Notes: generated by a model from the letters alone, not told the origin. A stretch of 20,329 nucleotides of DNA from Deltaproteobacteria bacterium (GCA_003647375.1 QMMS01000046.1:1-20329); one strand, 5' to 3'; positions 12,832-20,239 are shown, counted from the stretch's first letter. Numbers and translations: made by a program.

Positions 12832-15555
12832 CGTAAATAGTTTTTCAATCAACTGAGACTTCAGAATATCCCCCTCGATCTGCAGCTTTCCTGAGGTGTA
12901 AGCCTGCATGGCCGGGAGTTTTCCTGTCATCATGTCGAGAAAATCATTGTCTGCCATCTTGAGCGTGCAGTTGGGTTTGTCGTGGACACCCGCCTTGATG
13001 GTGCAGGTCTTGTCTTTGATAATGCAGTTCCATTCCCCGCCGCCTTGACCCGAAATGTTGAATTGAAACACCACATGGACACCTTCGGCCGCCTCGGCCT
13101 TGAACGTGTCTTTCATGCCGGCGAAACAACCCTTTACATCGAGATCACCGCTGCTGTCTTCTGCTGGTTTCTCTTCTCCCGCGTCGGCAGGTGGAGATAT
13201 CAGGGCAAATATGGCGGCATTGGCGTCTGCCATTTCCGTGGCGCCCTCGAGTGAGTTGATGGCATCCATATTTTCCCGGATCATTTCGGGTGTCGGCAGA
13301 TTTTCCGGATCACCCAGCTGAACCCCGGAACCCGTGTGGATGGCCGCGCGATTAAAGTATCCCATACCGACATTGAAAATACTGCCGGATTCCAGGCACG
13401 CTTCACTGGCAAGGAACGTCACCAGCGGAGAGACAAACTCCGGTTTTGATTTTTCAAAAAGTTCCGGCGGCATGACATCCTCTGTCAGCCGCGAAGCCGC
13501 GATGGGCGCTATGGTGTTGACCTTGATATTGTATTTCTTCCCCTCCAGCTTGAGGGTGTTCATCAGACCAACAAGACCCATTTTGGCTGCTGAATAGTTG
13601 GTCTGCCCGAAGTTGCCGTAAAGACCGGCGGCTGATGTTGTCATCACGATCCTGCCATAGCCCCTTTCTTTCATGGCCACCATGGCCGGGCGGGTGACGT
13701 GGTAGGCGCCGTGCAGGTGCACGGATAGAACTGCCTGCCAGTTATCAGGTTCCATCTTCAGAAAACTTTTATCTCTCAGGATTCCTGCATTGTTGATGAG
13801 AATGTCCACTGAACCGAAGGTGTCGAGAGCGGTCTTGACGATATTTTCACCGCCCTCAGGTGTGGCGACGTTGTCATAATTGGCCACTGCCTCTCCACCA
13901 AGATCTTTGATCTCTGCAACCACCTTTTCCGCAGGTGATGCAGAACCGCCACCGGAGCCGTCCCTGGCACCTCCCAGGTCGTTGACCACCACTTTGGCTC
14001 CCCGTTTGGCAAGCGCCAGTGCATATACACGTCCCAGGCCGGCGCCTGCGCCGGTCACGATGGCCACCCTGCCGTCAAAGGATACCTGATCCTCTTGGAT
14101 AGCTGCGCCGGGAATCGGCACTGCTTTCCAGAAATAATTGGTAAAGCCGCGATCTTTGTCCACACACTTGCGTTTGAACTCCATACGCACCGGCAGACCG
14201 ACCTGGATTTCATCTAGAGAACAATCCGTGTAGTCCGCCATCATCCGACCGCCGACGTCAAATTGAACCATGCCGTAAATGGCCGGCGGGTCTACCGATA
14301 CCGACAGCAAATCCCCGGTGAAGGTTTTCACTTTGGCCGGCTCGTCGGCAAATTCGTAATCATCCTGGCTCTTGACCGCGCCGCAGTCCGGATTCACGCA
14401 GATATCCGCTTTGGGAAACTGGGGTGTTCCGCAGGCCTTGCATTTGCCACCTACCAATCCGAGAATCATCTTGTTTTTGCGCCAGAGTACGGTGGTGGCT
14501 GTCTGGGTCGGGGCTTCCGCACGGATGCCCATCTCCGTCTGAATCAGGTTTCTGAATTTCAGCCACTTCTGGTAATTGTGAGTGGTTTTTTTGTGGTTGA
14601 TTGTGCCGTCAAACCCGTTGCGGGGTGCCAGCCGGGTAATCTGGTCGGTCACCTCGAACATGAGTGCGTTGCATCCCTGGCCGAATCCGGCCATGAGGAT
14701 ATGGTCCCCGGGTTTGGATGATTCCAGGGCAGCGGCCATCATTAAGAACGGGTGAGCCGTACCGGTTTCGCCACAGACTTCGTGGAGATTATCCACCAGT
14801 TTTTCCGGTGAAGCCCCCAGATTTTTAGCAATTTTGCGATGATCGCCCTTGAAAAAACACGGGTAGACCAGCTTGTCCACCTGTTCCATGGTCATGCCGA
14901 GCTTTTCCAGGAGACCGTTCACGGCTTCCGGAATGATTTTTCCATAACCGGCATCCCGGGTCCAGCGTTCTTCCCACATGTAGTCGAACTGGTTACGGGC
15001 ACCTCTGTAATGATCGACAAAATCATGTGACACGGAATAGGATCCCTTGTAGGCTGCGATGACATCGGTATCTCCCACGGTAAAGGCGGCAGCCCCATCA
15101 CCAAACCACATTTCATAAAAGTATGCGGTTCTGGTATCACGGCTGTCAGATGCCGCCACCAGGATACTCTTTCGGTCGCCGCTTTTTACAGATTCGAGGG
15201 CCGTAATCAATGCTGTGCTGCCGGCTTTTTGAGAGGCTGCAAAATCAGATGTGATCAGATTACTGTCCAGGTTCAATGCGGCCGACACAATACCGGCGTT
15301 TTGACGATCGGCAAAGGGCAGGGTTGTAGATGCCAGGTACAGTCCGTCCAATGCGTGTTTGTCCATCCCCTTCAGGCAGTCTCTTGAAGCCGCAACAGCC
15401 ATCGTAAGGGTGTCTTCATCCCAGTTACACATGGACCGTTCTCCCTGGGCGACCATCATAATAGCAGGTGCAAACCAGCCCATGCCCTGAAAAATGGACA
15501 TTCTGTCCAGTCTCAGGCGCGGTATATATGCGCCATATGAAGTGATACCAATCAT
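12826..15555 (-). CDS. Four-domain fusion: HMG-CoA-synthase-like, DUF35, (3R)-hydroxyacyl-CoA dehydrogenase (SDR), SCP2
   Basis: A 909-residue fusion. Residues 1-340 have the HMG-CoA synthase/KAS III fold. By alignment from memory to archaeal HMG-CoA synthases, the Glu, Cys and His of the active site are replaced by Thr77, Gln109 (in ASQKAGSTAL) and Pro232. Residues 360-485 are DUF35: a zinc ribbon (Cys372, 375, 386, 391) and an OB fold. Residues 495-735 are an MFE-2-type SDR with TGAGAGLG (501-508), NNAG (588-591), Ser641, Tyr654 and Lys658. Residues 805-909 are SCP2, a lipid or acyl-CoA carrier fold. The DUF35 domain probably docks the thiolase of the next gene. AGGAG precedes the ATG. The SDR-SCP2 half is a close paralogue of that at 15705-16955. 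Confidence 0.95.
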   Translation of the reverse strand: MIGITSYGAYIPRLRLDRMSIFQGMGWFAPAIMMVAQGERSMCNWDEDTLTMAVAASRDCLKGMDKHALDGLYLASTTLPFADRQNAGIVSAALNLDSNLITSDFAASQKAGSTALITALESVKSGDRKSILVAASDSRDTRTAYFYEMWFGDGAAAFTVGDTDVIAAYKGSYSVSHDFVDHYRGARNQFDYMWEERWTRDAGYGKIIPEAVNGLLEKLGMTMEQVDKLVYPCFFKGDHRKIAKNLGASPEKLVDNLHEVCGETGTAHPFLMMAAALESSKPGDHILMAGFGQGCNALMFEVTDQITRLAPRNGFDGTINHKKTTHNYQKWLKFRNLIQTEMGIRAEAPTQTATTVLWRKNKMILGLVGGKCKACGTPQFPKADICVNPDCGAVKSQDDYEFADEPAKVKTFTGDLLSVSVDPPAIYGMVQFDVGGRMMADYTDCSLDEIQVGLPVRMEFKRKCVDKDRGFTNYFWKAVPIPGAAIQEDQVSFDGRVAIVTGAGAGLGRVYALALAKRGAKVVVNDLGGARDGSGGGSASPAEKVVAEIKDLGGEAVANYDNVATPEGGENIVKTALDTFGSVDILINNAGILRDKSFLKMEPDNWQAVLSVHLHGAYHVTRPAMVAMKERGYGRIVMTTSAAGLYGNFGQTNYSAAKMGLVGLMNTLKLEGKKYNIKVNTIAPIAASRLTEDVMPPELFEKSKPEFVSPLVTFLASEACLESGSIFNVGMGYFNRAAIHTGSGVQLGDPENLPTPEMIRENMDAINSLEGATEMADANAAIFALISPPADAGEEKPAEDSSGDLDVKGCFAGMKDTFKAEAAEGVHVVFQFNISGQGGGEWNCIIKDKTCTIKAGVHDKPNCTLKMADNDFLDMMTGKLPAMQAYTSGKLQIEGDILKSQLIEKLFTI

Positions 15556-15634
15556 TTTCTTCTCCTAATAGAATCGCTGCGCGCTTCGATTTGAAAATCG
15601 CACAGCACTTATTTGTTGGTTAGCCTACTTTTGG

Positions 15635-15663
15635 TCCATAAAAATCATGATACATAACATCAA
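15635..15663 (-). promoter_or_regulatory. Candidate promoter for the 909-aa fusion operon
   Basis: Read on the minus strand, TTGATG (15663-15658), a 17-bp spacer and TATGGA (15640-15635). The -35 overlaps the T-run of the terminator of the previous gene. The leader down to the ATG at 15555 contains imperfect nested dyads (CGATTT/AAATCG, GCTG/CAGC) around 15573-15607. Confidence 0.4.
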
Positions 15664-15680
15664 AAAAGCAGCGAAGCTGC
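15662..15680 (-). terminator. Rho-independent terminator of the hydratase/SDR/SCP2 gene
   Basis: On the minus strand GCAGC-TTC-GCTGC (15680-15668) is followed by six T (15667-15662). The hairpin has the same GAA/TTC triloop type as the mini-hairpin arrays and includes the heptamer GCGAAGC on the plus strand. Confidence 0.75.
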
Positions 15681-15685
15681 GTCAA

Positions 15686-15708
15686 ATAAATTCGCGCAGC
15701 GAATTTAT
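15686..15708 (-). repeat. Perfect 10-bp inverted repeat containing the stop codon of the hydratase/SDR/SCP2 gene
   Basis: Arms ataaattcgc (15686-15695) and gcgaatttat (15699-15708) are perfect with a 3-nt loop (TGC on the coding strand). The stop codon (15705-15707) lies in the arm. It sits just before the T-tailed terminator. Confidence 0.8.
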
Positions 15709-17813
15709 ATTTTGAACAATTTTTCAATCAGCTGAGATTTCATGATATCGCCTTCGATCTGCAGCTTCCCGGATGTATAGGCCTGCATGGCCGGGAGTTT
15801 TCCGGTCATCATGTCGAGAAAGTCATTATCCGCCATCTTGAGCGTACACGCAGCCTGTTCGTTCATCCCGGTATCGATGGCACAGGTCTTGTCCTTGATG
15901 ATGCAGGCCCAGTCTCCGCCATCGTTTCCTGATATACAGAACTGAAAGATGACATCGACACCTTCGGCTGCATCGGCGTTGAAGGTGTCTGCCATGGCAT
16001 TGAAAACATCCACCACGGAGCCGGCAACCGCAGCGGGTTCCGCTGCCTCGGTTTTCTTGGGTGAAAAGGCTGCCAGAAGGTCACCGATCTGTTCGTTGAG
16101 TTGTGTGTATTCTTTGGCATTCTTGAGGGACGTGATGTCTTCCCAGACTGCCACTACCTGTTCCGGCGTGGGGATTTCCTGACCTTTTCCGATCACGGCG
16201 CCGGGACCGGTGACGATGGCGGCGCGGTTGTAAAATCCCATGCCGGCATTATAGATGTTGCCGGTGACCGGGCATTCCTCTGAGGAAAGATACAGGACCA
16301 TGGGCGCCACGAACTCCGGTTTCAATTTATCGAAAAATTCAGGGGGCAAGACATCTTCCGTCAGACGCGAGGCTGCAACGGGTGCGACGGTGTTGACCTT
16401 GACGTTGTATTTCTGGCCTTCGAGCTTGAGGGTATTCATGAGACCGATGAGCGCCATCTTGGCGGCCGTATAATTTGACTGGCCGAAATTTCCATAGAGA
16501 CCAGCGGCCGAAGTAGTCATCACGATTCGACCGTATCCTTTATCCTTCATGACGGCAAAGGCCGGTCTGGTGACATGGTAAGCACCGTTTAAGTGTACAT
16601 CCAGTACGGATTGCCAGTTTACCGGTTCCATCTTCAAAAAGCTCTTGTCACGCAGGATGCCGGCATTGTTGATGAGAATATCTATGGTACCAAACGCACT
16701 CAGGGCGCTATTGACAATATTTTGGCCGCCGTCAGGCGTGGCAACGGTATCGTAATTCGCTATAGCCTCCCCCCCCAGGGCCTTTATTTCGGTCACCACC
16801 TGGTCGGCCGGTGTCGAAGAAGCTTCGCCGGAGCCATCCCGGGCGCCACCAAGATCGTTTACAATAACCTTGGCACCCCGTTTTGCCAATTCAAGGGCAT
16901 AGACGCGGCCAAGCCCTGCCCCGGCGCCGGTAACGACGGCCACGCGGCCGTTGAACCGGATCTCATCCTTGGGGATGTCTCCATATTCAAACACACCCCG
17001 GTCGATGACGATGTCACCCGTTTCTATGTTCTGTACACGCCAAACCGCTTTGCCTTCTTCGGTTTTCCAGATCAGGGTTTTCAGGGGCATGCCTGGGTAT
17101 AACGGTTTGGTGAAACGGCAGGTCATCCGTCTGGCTTTTTCAGGTTGTCCCGGGATAAGTGCCTGTATCAAGGCCCTGCAGGCATAGCCGTGAGTGCACA
17201 GACCGTGCATAATCGGTTTATCGAAACCCGCCATCTTGGCAAATTCCGGGTCCACATGGAGTGGAAAAACATCCCCGGACAAGCGGTAAATCAAGGGCTG
17301 GGTTTCAGAGGGCGATGCGTCGACGGTGAAGTCGGGGTCTCGATTCGGAAATGAGAAGGTTTCGGTAGGGGGATTTTCACCACCAAAGCCACCATCGAGG
17401 CGTGAGAAGATAGTGCTTCGGGCCGTAAAGAGCTTGATGCCGCTCGAGTGGGTAGCCTCACTCTCGGCGATGACCAGAGCGCCTTTCCCTTCACCTTTGT
17501 CGAAGATGTCAGTGATGGCGCCCTCGATGGCCATTTCACCTTGGGGCGGAATCGGGTTATGGAATATCAATTCCTGCTCACCATGCAGAATACCAGCCAG
17601 GTTTACGTTTGTGAGAGCCAGCGCCTCAGGCATGGTGTCATAGATGGTGGTGATTGCAAAACTGGGTATGACTTTCAGGTCCTTTTCATAACAGTATTCA
17701 AGGTCGGAAAATCCGGCACCAACACCAAGGGCATACAGAATCGCATCTTTCCATGTATACTCCTTGGAGATTGGACCGATTTTTTTTCCGACAGCATCAA
17801 GGTTTAATGCCAT
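15705..17813 (-). CDS. MFE-2-like fusion with permuted order: hydratase 2, (3R)-hydroxyacyl-CoA dehydrogenase, SCP2
   Basis: A 702-residue fusion, started at the ATG at 17813 (AAGGAGG six bases upstream; the longer frame from 17852 would run through the ribosome site). Residues 1-280 form a MaoC-like double hot-dog hydratase 2 with SGDVFPLH: catalytic Asp181 and His186 are kept but the Asn of the usual GDxNPLH is Phe183. Residues 290-540 are an SDR with TGAGAGLG (295-302), Ser435, Tyr448 and Lys452. Residues 600-702 are SCP2. It should turn trans-2-enoyl-CoA into (3R)-hydroxyacyl- and then 3-oxoacyl-CoA. Eukaryotic MFE-2 has the dehydrogenase first; the order is swapped here. It overlaps the TetR gene by 17 nt. 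Confidence 0.95.
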   Translation of the reverse strand: MALNLDAVGKKIGPISKEYTWKDAILYALGVGAGFSDLEYCYEKDLKVIPSFAITTIYDTMPEALALTNVNLAGILHGEQELIFHNPIPPQGEMAIEGAITDIFDKGEGKGALVIAESEATHSSGIKLFTARSTIFSRLDGGFGGENPPTETFSFPNRDPDFTVDASPSETQPLIYRLSGDVFPLHVDPEFAKMAGFDKPIMHGLCTHGYACRALIQALIPGQPEKARRMTCRFTKPLYPGMPLKTLIWKTEEGKAVWRVQNIETGDIVIDRGVFEYGDIPKDEIRFNGRVAVVTGAGAGLGRVYALELAKRGAKVIVNDLGGARDGSGEASSTPADQVVTEIKALGGEAIANYDTVATPDGGQNIVNSALSAFGTIDILINNAGILRDKSFLKMEPVNWQSVLDVHLNGAYHVTRPAFAVMKDKGYGRIVMTTSAAGLYGNFGQSNYTAAKMALIGLMNTLKLEGQKYNVKVNTVAPVAASRLTEDVLPPEFFDKLKPEFVAPMVLYLSSEECPVTGNIYNAGMGFYNRAAIVTGPGAVIGKGQEIPTPEQVVAVWEDITSLKNAKEYTQLNEQIGDLLAAFSPKKTEAAEPAAVAGSVVDVFNAMADTFNADAAEGVDVIFQFCISGNDGGDWACIIKDKTCAIDTGMNEQAACTLKMADNDFLDMMTGKLPAMQAYTSGKLQIEGDIMKSQLIEKLFKI

Positions 17814-18450
17814 AGGTTTCCTCCTTTTTCTCTTTTGTAAATGCCGGTACAATGATGAATTTCAATGTTTCTTTGATCGTGTCGAGGTAATGCTGCCGGT
17901 CGATGTCGAGCATCGGACGAAAAAAACTTTCCCCGGAAATAAAGTTGAGAACGCAGTTCCAGACCGCCAGAATTCGTGCCTTTGTCTGGACCGATACATT
18001 GGTTCTGCTTTTGGCCAGGTCCATGGCTATGGCGATATTCGACGTGAAATCACCGATCTTGATATCCGGAACAACATCCGGTTTGGATTTATTGAAGGAA
18101 TCGTTGAGAATCAGGTTGGAGACTTCCGGATGCATGAAGAGGTAATCCGTCAGGATGTCGATGGCGATATCAAGACGTTCCGCCAGGGGTTTGTTCTTTA
18201 CATTTTTTTCGACTTCCTTGAATTTTAGCTGAATTTCCTCGTTGATGTCGGTGATAAGGGCTTCGTAAAGATCCTGCTTTTCACCCCAGTGATAATAGAG
18301 GGTTGAAATGTCGATACCCACTTTTCCTGCGATCATGCGGGTGGTTGTGCCGTTGTAACCGTAGTCACCGAACAGCTTACGGGCAACGGTCAGGATTTTG
18401 GCCTTCATGGAATCTGGATTCAGGCGCGCCTTTTCAAGAGGGGAGGGCAT
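17797..18450 (-). CDS. TetR/AcrR family transcriptional regulator
   Basis: About 217 residues from the ATG at 18450 (GGGAG upstream; the open frame extends to 18531 without a better start, and an ATG at residue 15 is possible). The N-terminal helix-turn-helix reads TTTRMIAGKVGIDISTLYYH, with the TetR-typical KILTVARKLFGDYGYNGTT before it. The C-terminal ligand domain is variable and its ligand cannot be read; an acyl-CoA would fit the neighbours. Its last codons overlap the start of the hydratase/SDR/SCP2 gene by 17 nt, so the two are one transcript and probably translationally coupled. A 16-bp palindrome lies at its predicted transcript start. Confidence 0.93.
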   Translation of the reverse strand: MPSPLEKARLNPDSMKAKILTVARKLFGDYGYNGTTTRMIAGKVGIDISTLYYHWGEKQDLYEALITDINEEIQLKFKEVEKNVKNKPLAERLDIAIDILTDYLFMHPEVSNLILNDSFNKSKPDVVPDIKIGDFTSNIAIAMDLAKSRTNVSVQTKARILAVWNCVLNFISGESFFRPMLDIDRQHYLDTIKETLKFIIVPAFTKEKKEETYGIKP

Positions 18451-18546
18451 ATGGTGTAAACTCCCTAACCCGAACATTTCATGAACTTTCCGGGCTGAGC
18501 ATTGTAACGACACAAAGGGTCCATCAAACATATCCCATGCACCGTT

Positions 18547-18562
18547 TCCATCAATTGATGGA
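18547..18562. promoter_or_regulatory. Candidate TetR operator (16-bp perfect palindrome)
   Basis: TCCATCAATTGATGGA lies at the predicted +1 of the regulator's own promoter, in the divergent gap between the TetR and hydrolase genes. It fits an autoregulatory operator. Confidence 0.5.
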
Positions 18563-18566
18563 GATA

Positions 18567-18595
18567 TACATAGCCTGGTATATTTTACTTGTCAA
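18567..18595 (-). promoter_or_regulatory. Candidate promoter of the TetR operon
   Basis: On the minus strand, consensus TTGACA (18595-18590), a 17-bp spacer and TATGTA (18572-18567). The -10 is weak. The leader to the ATG at 18450 would be about 110 nt. Confidence 0.45.
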
Positions 18596-18617
18596 TCTCT
18601 AAATTTCCTAATATATA

Positions 18618-18656
18618 ACGTCCTTGACTAATTAGACAAATTAGTTTATAGGACGT
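18618..18656 (+). promoter_or_regulatory. Promoter of the hydrolase gene inside nested inverted repeats
   Basis: TTGACT (18624-18629), a 17-bp spacer and TATAGG (18647-18652) point at the hydrolase. The spacer and flanks hold two nested dyads: ACTAATT/AATTAGT (18627-18633, 18639-18645) and ACGTCCT/AGGACGT (18618-18624, 18650-18656), centres one base apart. The predicted transcript start is within about 3 nt of the ATG. Confidence 0.55.
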
Positions 18657-18661
18657 CCCCT

Positions 18662-19444
18662 ATGTCTTTTGTCAAGATAAATGAACATGATACCTTTTAT
18701 GAGGTTTATGGAGAGGGTGACACCGTCATTTTGCTTCATAATGGTTTTTCCTGCAGCAAGATGTGGGAGAAGATCGCTCCCATACTGGTGGTGGCCGGTT
18801 TCCGTGTGCTGGTATACGACCGCAGGGGTTACGGTTGGTCCGAGGGCGGAATGGATTTTGAGATCCATTATAACAGTTCCGGCTTTCGGGATGCTGCGGT
18901 GATTTCCATGGCACACCTGGTGGATTACCTGGGACTTGAAACATTTCATATCGTGGGACAGTGCGAAGGCGGTGTGGTGGGGGTCGATTATGCAGTGCGG
19001 TATCCTGATAGGGTCCGGACTTTAACGGCTGCCAGCACCCTATGTTTCAGCCGGATAACCATGGAAGCCTTCAACCGCCTGAAATTCCCCCCGACATACG
19101 GAGATCTTCCTGCTGATATCCAGAAAAAATACGTTGACTGGCATGGACCTGATCGTGCCGAATCTTTTTATGCCCTCTGCAGCCGATACGGAGGAAGCTA
19201 TGGCCGCGGTCTATTTGACCTGCGGCCCGAATTGCAAAGCGTTGCGTGCCCGACTCTGGTGATGTACCCGGACAGGGGTCACTTTTTCGAGGCAGAGCAG
19301 GGTATCGCTTTTTTTCGCAGTCTTTCAAAGGGCGAACTGGCCATTTTTCCCAAGTGTGGCCACAATATCTTCGAACATTACCCGGATCTCTACGCTCAGA
19401 CTGCCGTGGCATTTATGAAGCGCTTTCGCCCGAACATTGCATGA
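18662..19444 (+). CDS. Alpha/beta hydrolase with Cys nucleophile
   Basis: A 260-residue alpha/beta-hydrolase-fold protein: the oxyanion loop LLHNGFS (24-30), nucleophile elbow GQCEGG with Cys101 in place of the usual Ser, Asp204 in YPDRGH and His234 in KCGHNIF. Cys-nucleophile members (dienelactone hydrolase-like) are known, so it could be a hydrolase of a lactone, thioester or ester; inactivation by the change is the alternative. It is transcribed divergently from the TetR operon and may share its control. There is no good ribosome site (AGGA eight bases away, inside the operator-like dyad), and the promoter position suggests a nearly leaderless mRNA. Its stop codon adjoins a dispersed repeat. 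Confidence 0.92.
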   Translation: MSFVKINEHDTFYEVYGEGDTVILLHNGFSCSKMWEKIAPILVVAGFRVLVYDRRGYGWSEGGMDFEIHYNSSGFRDAAVISMAHLVDYLGLETFHIVGQCEGGVVGVDYAVRYPDRVRTLTAASTLCFSRITMEAFNRLKFPPTYGDLPADIQKKYVDWHGPDRAESFYALCSRYGGSYGRGLFDLRPELQSVACPTLVMYPDRGHFFEAEQGIAFFRSLSKGELAIFPKCGHNIFEHYPDLYAQTAVAFMKRFRPNIA

Positions 19445-19500
19445 AACTTGACGAGGAATCTTCAATCCGGTTTGCTGCTGGATTTACCTGCTTTGGTTTT

Positions 19501-19663
19501 AACCTGAACTGAGCGATTTTTATCTCGATCTGCACCAATCTCTTGCGGATCAAGGGTTTGCAAAAAGCCTCGACAGATCCACGGGTATGCCTACGTTTTT
19601 TGTGAACCCTCCTCCATCAAGATCTCGGCACATCTCTTCGGGAAAAATCGCTCAGCTCAGGTT
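19501..19663. repeat. MITE-like element with 21-bp terminal inverted repeats (dispersed repeat copy 2)
   Basis: Left end 19501-19521 (aacctgaactgagcg, then attttt) and right end 19643-19663 are inverted repeats matching 20 of 21. The first 91 bp (19502-19592) match 1749-1839 at 86 of 91. The element is about 163 bp, has no open frame for a transposase, and fills most of the gap between the convergent hydrolase and MarR genes; the right end touches the MarR stop codon. The long stem could also act as a two-way terminator. Confidence 0.75.
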
Positions 19664-20199
19664 TAAATTTCATTTTCTACAGTAAGATTGCCATCTGGCT
19701 GGGTAATATGGATGGGAGGGGTGGGAATCTTAATCGTACTATCTTCATTCCCCAGCATATCTACCAGCATTTCCAGGGACCATAAAATCAATGCAATTTT
19801 TTCTTCATCCAGGGAGATGATCCGATCCACAAATTGATCTTTTATTGGCTTAGGTGCCTGATTAATAAATTTTATACCCTGATCGGTAATTTCAACATGA
19901 ACCTGTCTGCGATCTTTACTTATTCGGGTGCGTCTAACAAGTTCTCTTTTTTCAAGGCGATCGATAATACCGGTGGTGGTGCTGTTATTTAAATAAACAA
20001 TCTTTGTTAGAGCTCCAAAAGAGATAGGGCCGTGTTCGTACACTTCATGCAAACAGATGAGTTGGGGAACGGTAATTTTGTGGTTTTCTAAGATAAACTT
20101 AGAGTGTTTTGACATCTCCTGAAAGATCTGGCGGAGTCGCATTATGACCTGCATGCTAATTTGTTCACCAATTATTTGCTTTTCGTTTCTTTTGTTCAT
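19663..20199 (-). CDS. MarR family transcriptional regulator
   Basis: About 178 residues from the ATG at 20199 (AAGGGA five to six bases upstream; the ATG at 20214 has a weaker site). The winged helix-turn-helix reads TVPQLICLHEVYEHGPISFG, then ALTKIVYLNNSTTTGIIDRL as recognition region, and the wing RTRISKDRRQVHVEITDQG. This is typical MarR. A C-terminal tail of about 25 residues rich in Pro, Ile and Thr follows the dimer helix. Ligand unknown. It converges on the hydrolase and is divergent from a promoter at the right edge of the window; a palindrome overlaps its own -10 box, which fits autorepression. Confidence 0.92.
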   Translation of the reverse strand: MNKRNEKQIIGEQISMQVIMRLRQIFQEMSKHSKFILENHKITVPQLICLHEVYEHGPISFGALTKIVYLNNSTTTGIIDRLEKRELVRRTRISKDRRQVHVEITDQGIKFINQAPKPIKDQFVDRIISLDEEKIALILWSLEMLVDMLGNEDSTIKIPTPPIHITQPDGNLTVENEI

Positions 20200-20239
20200 C
20201 TCAGTCCCTTCCATACTTCTTCTGATATTGGTGAAAATA

